From: Bacteroidales bacterium
Lineage (GTDB): Bacteria > Bacteroidota > Bacteroidia > Bacteroidales > B18-G4
Length of the DNA stretch: 6,690 bases
Reading direction: 5' to 3'
Assembly (NCBI GenBank): GCA_023145125.1
Contig: JAGLEK010000005.1
Span: forward strand, 1-6,690
In this document: piece after piece, positions 6,497 through 6,690 of the stretch
Layout of the letters: every line of letters begins with the position of its first letter
Position numbering within the stretch: position 1 is the first letter of the stretch
The notes under the pieces: generated by a model
What the model was told of the DNA's origin: nothing
The model's database searches: none
Seen by the model: the letters and a program-made list of their open reading frames with translations, nothing else
Translations under genes and position numbers: made by a program

Positions 6497-6690
6497 ATGT
6501 CTCATAATAAAGAAGAAAAGAACGAAAACCACTTATCACGCAAAACATACGAAGATGAGTTGGAGGAGTTACAGATAGAACTTGTTAAGCTTCAGGAGTG
6601 GATCAAGCACAAGGGCCTTAAGGTAGTTGTCGTCTTTGAAGGACGGGATGCGGCTGGCAAAGGTGGAACTATCAAGAGGATCACGCAAAC
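6497..6690 (+). CDS. ppk2: Polyphosphate kinase 2 (PPK2), N-terminal part, cut by window end
   Basis: The first 64 codons of a gene that runs off the window. After a charged, poorly conserved leader (residues 1-16) comes YEDELEELQIELVKLQEWI, the usual PPK2 family entry helix. A hydrophobic strand (VVVVF) follows, then the Walker A motif EGRDAAGKGGTIKRI (residues 48-62) with the P-loop lysine at 55. PPK2 enzymes are cytoplasmic and transfer phosphate between polyphosphate and nucleotides, often making GTP or ATP from NDP and polyP. The leader and motif resemble the single-domain class I form of about 250-300 aa, but the Walker B, lid and class-deciding residues lie outside the window. ATG 6497 fits both the family's N-terminus and the promoter spacing. 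Its place near two Pi transporters fits a role in phosphate storage or use. Confidence 0.9.
   Translation, partial: MSHNKEEKNENHLSRKTYEDELEELQIELVKLQEWIKHKGLKVVVVFEGRDAAGKGGTIKRITQ

Noticed and set aside
1..6690. tRNA, rRNA or riboswitch
   Set aside because: No cloverleaf-like or conserved rRNA stretches were seen in the spacers by eye, and the short leaders leave little room for a riboswitch.

Overview
The window looks like a Bacteroidota chromosome segment, probably from an uncultured Bacteroidales-like lineage. Three things suggest this. Sequences fitting the phylum's TAnnTTTG -7 box lie 18-24 nt upstream of most starts, with no Shine-Dalgarno sequence. The predicted signal peptides end in the short '...SQ' form typical of the phylum. 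The spacers carry short tandem repeats and REP-like palindromes of a kind often seen in its environmental members. This is a judgement from pattern; no search was run.

Layout, left to right. Positions 1-124 hold the possible 3' end of an unidentified + strand reading frame, running into a short palindromic repeat. Then come two long minus-strand genes, 177-2456 and 2568-4847. They are tandem paralogues of 759 codons each, encoding PiT/PHO4-family inorganic phosphate transporters with a fused cytoplasmic helical C-terminal domain that resembles PhoU/DUF47 regulators. The 4848-5130 spacer holds a divergent small + strand ORF with a clear signal peptide, which runs into a minisatellite of nine 9-bp units. 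The last unit supplies the stop codon of the next minus-strand gene, 5131-6243, a secreted DUF3298 (RsiV-like C-terminal) protein. The 6244-6496 spacer has a second REP-like element and three different tandem arrays, all with a 7-bp period. The final gene starts at 6497 on the + strand and is cut by the window end. Its Walker A motif and leading residues identify it as polyphosphate kinase 2 (PPK2).

The shared theme is phosphate. Two Pi importers lie near an enzyme of polyphosphate/nucleotide metabolism, so uptake and storage or mobilisation could be linked. They do not form one operon: PPK2 is on the other strand and the DUF3298 gene lies between. No clearly new system is visible. The most unusual points are the duplicated transporter-PhoU-like fusion, the heptamer arrays abutting the PPK2 promoter, and the minisatellite that seems to have cut short a secreted-protein gene.
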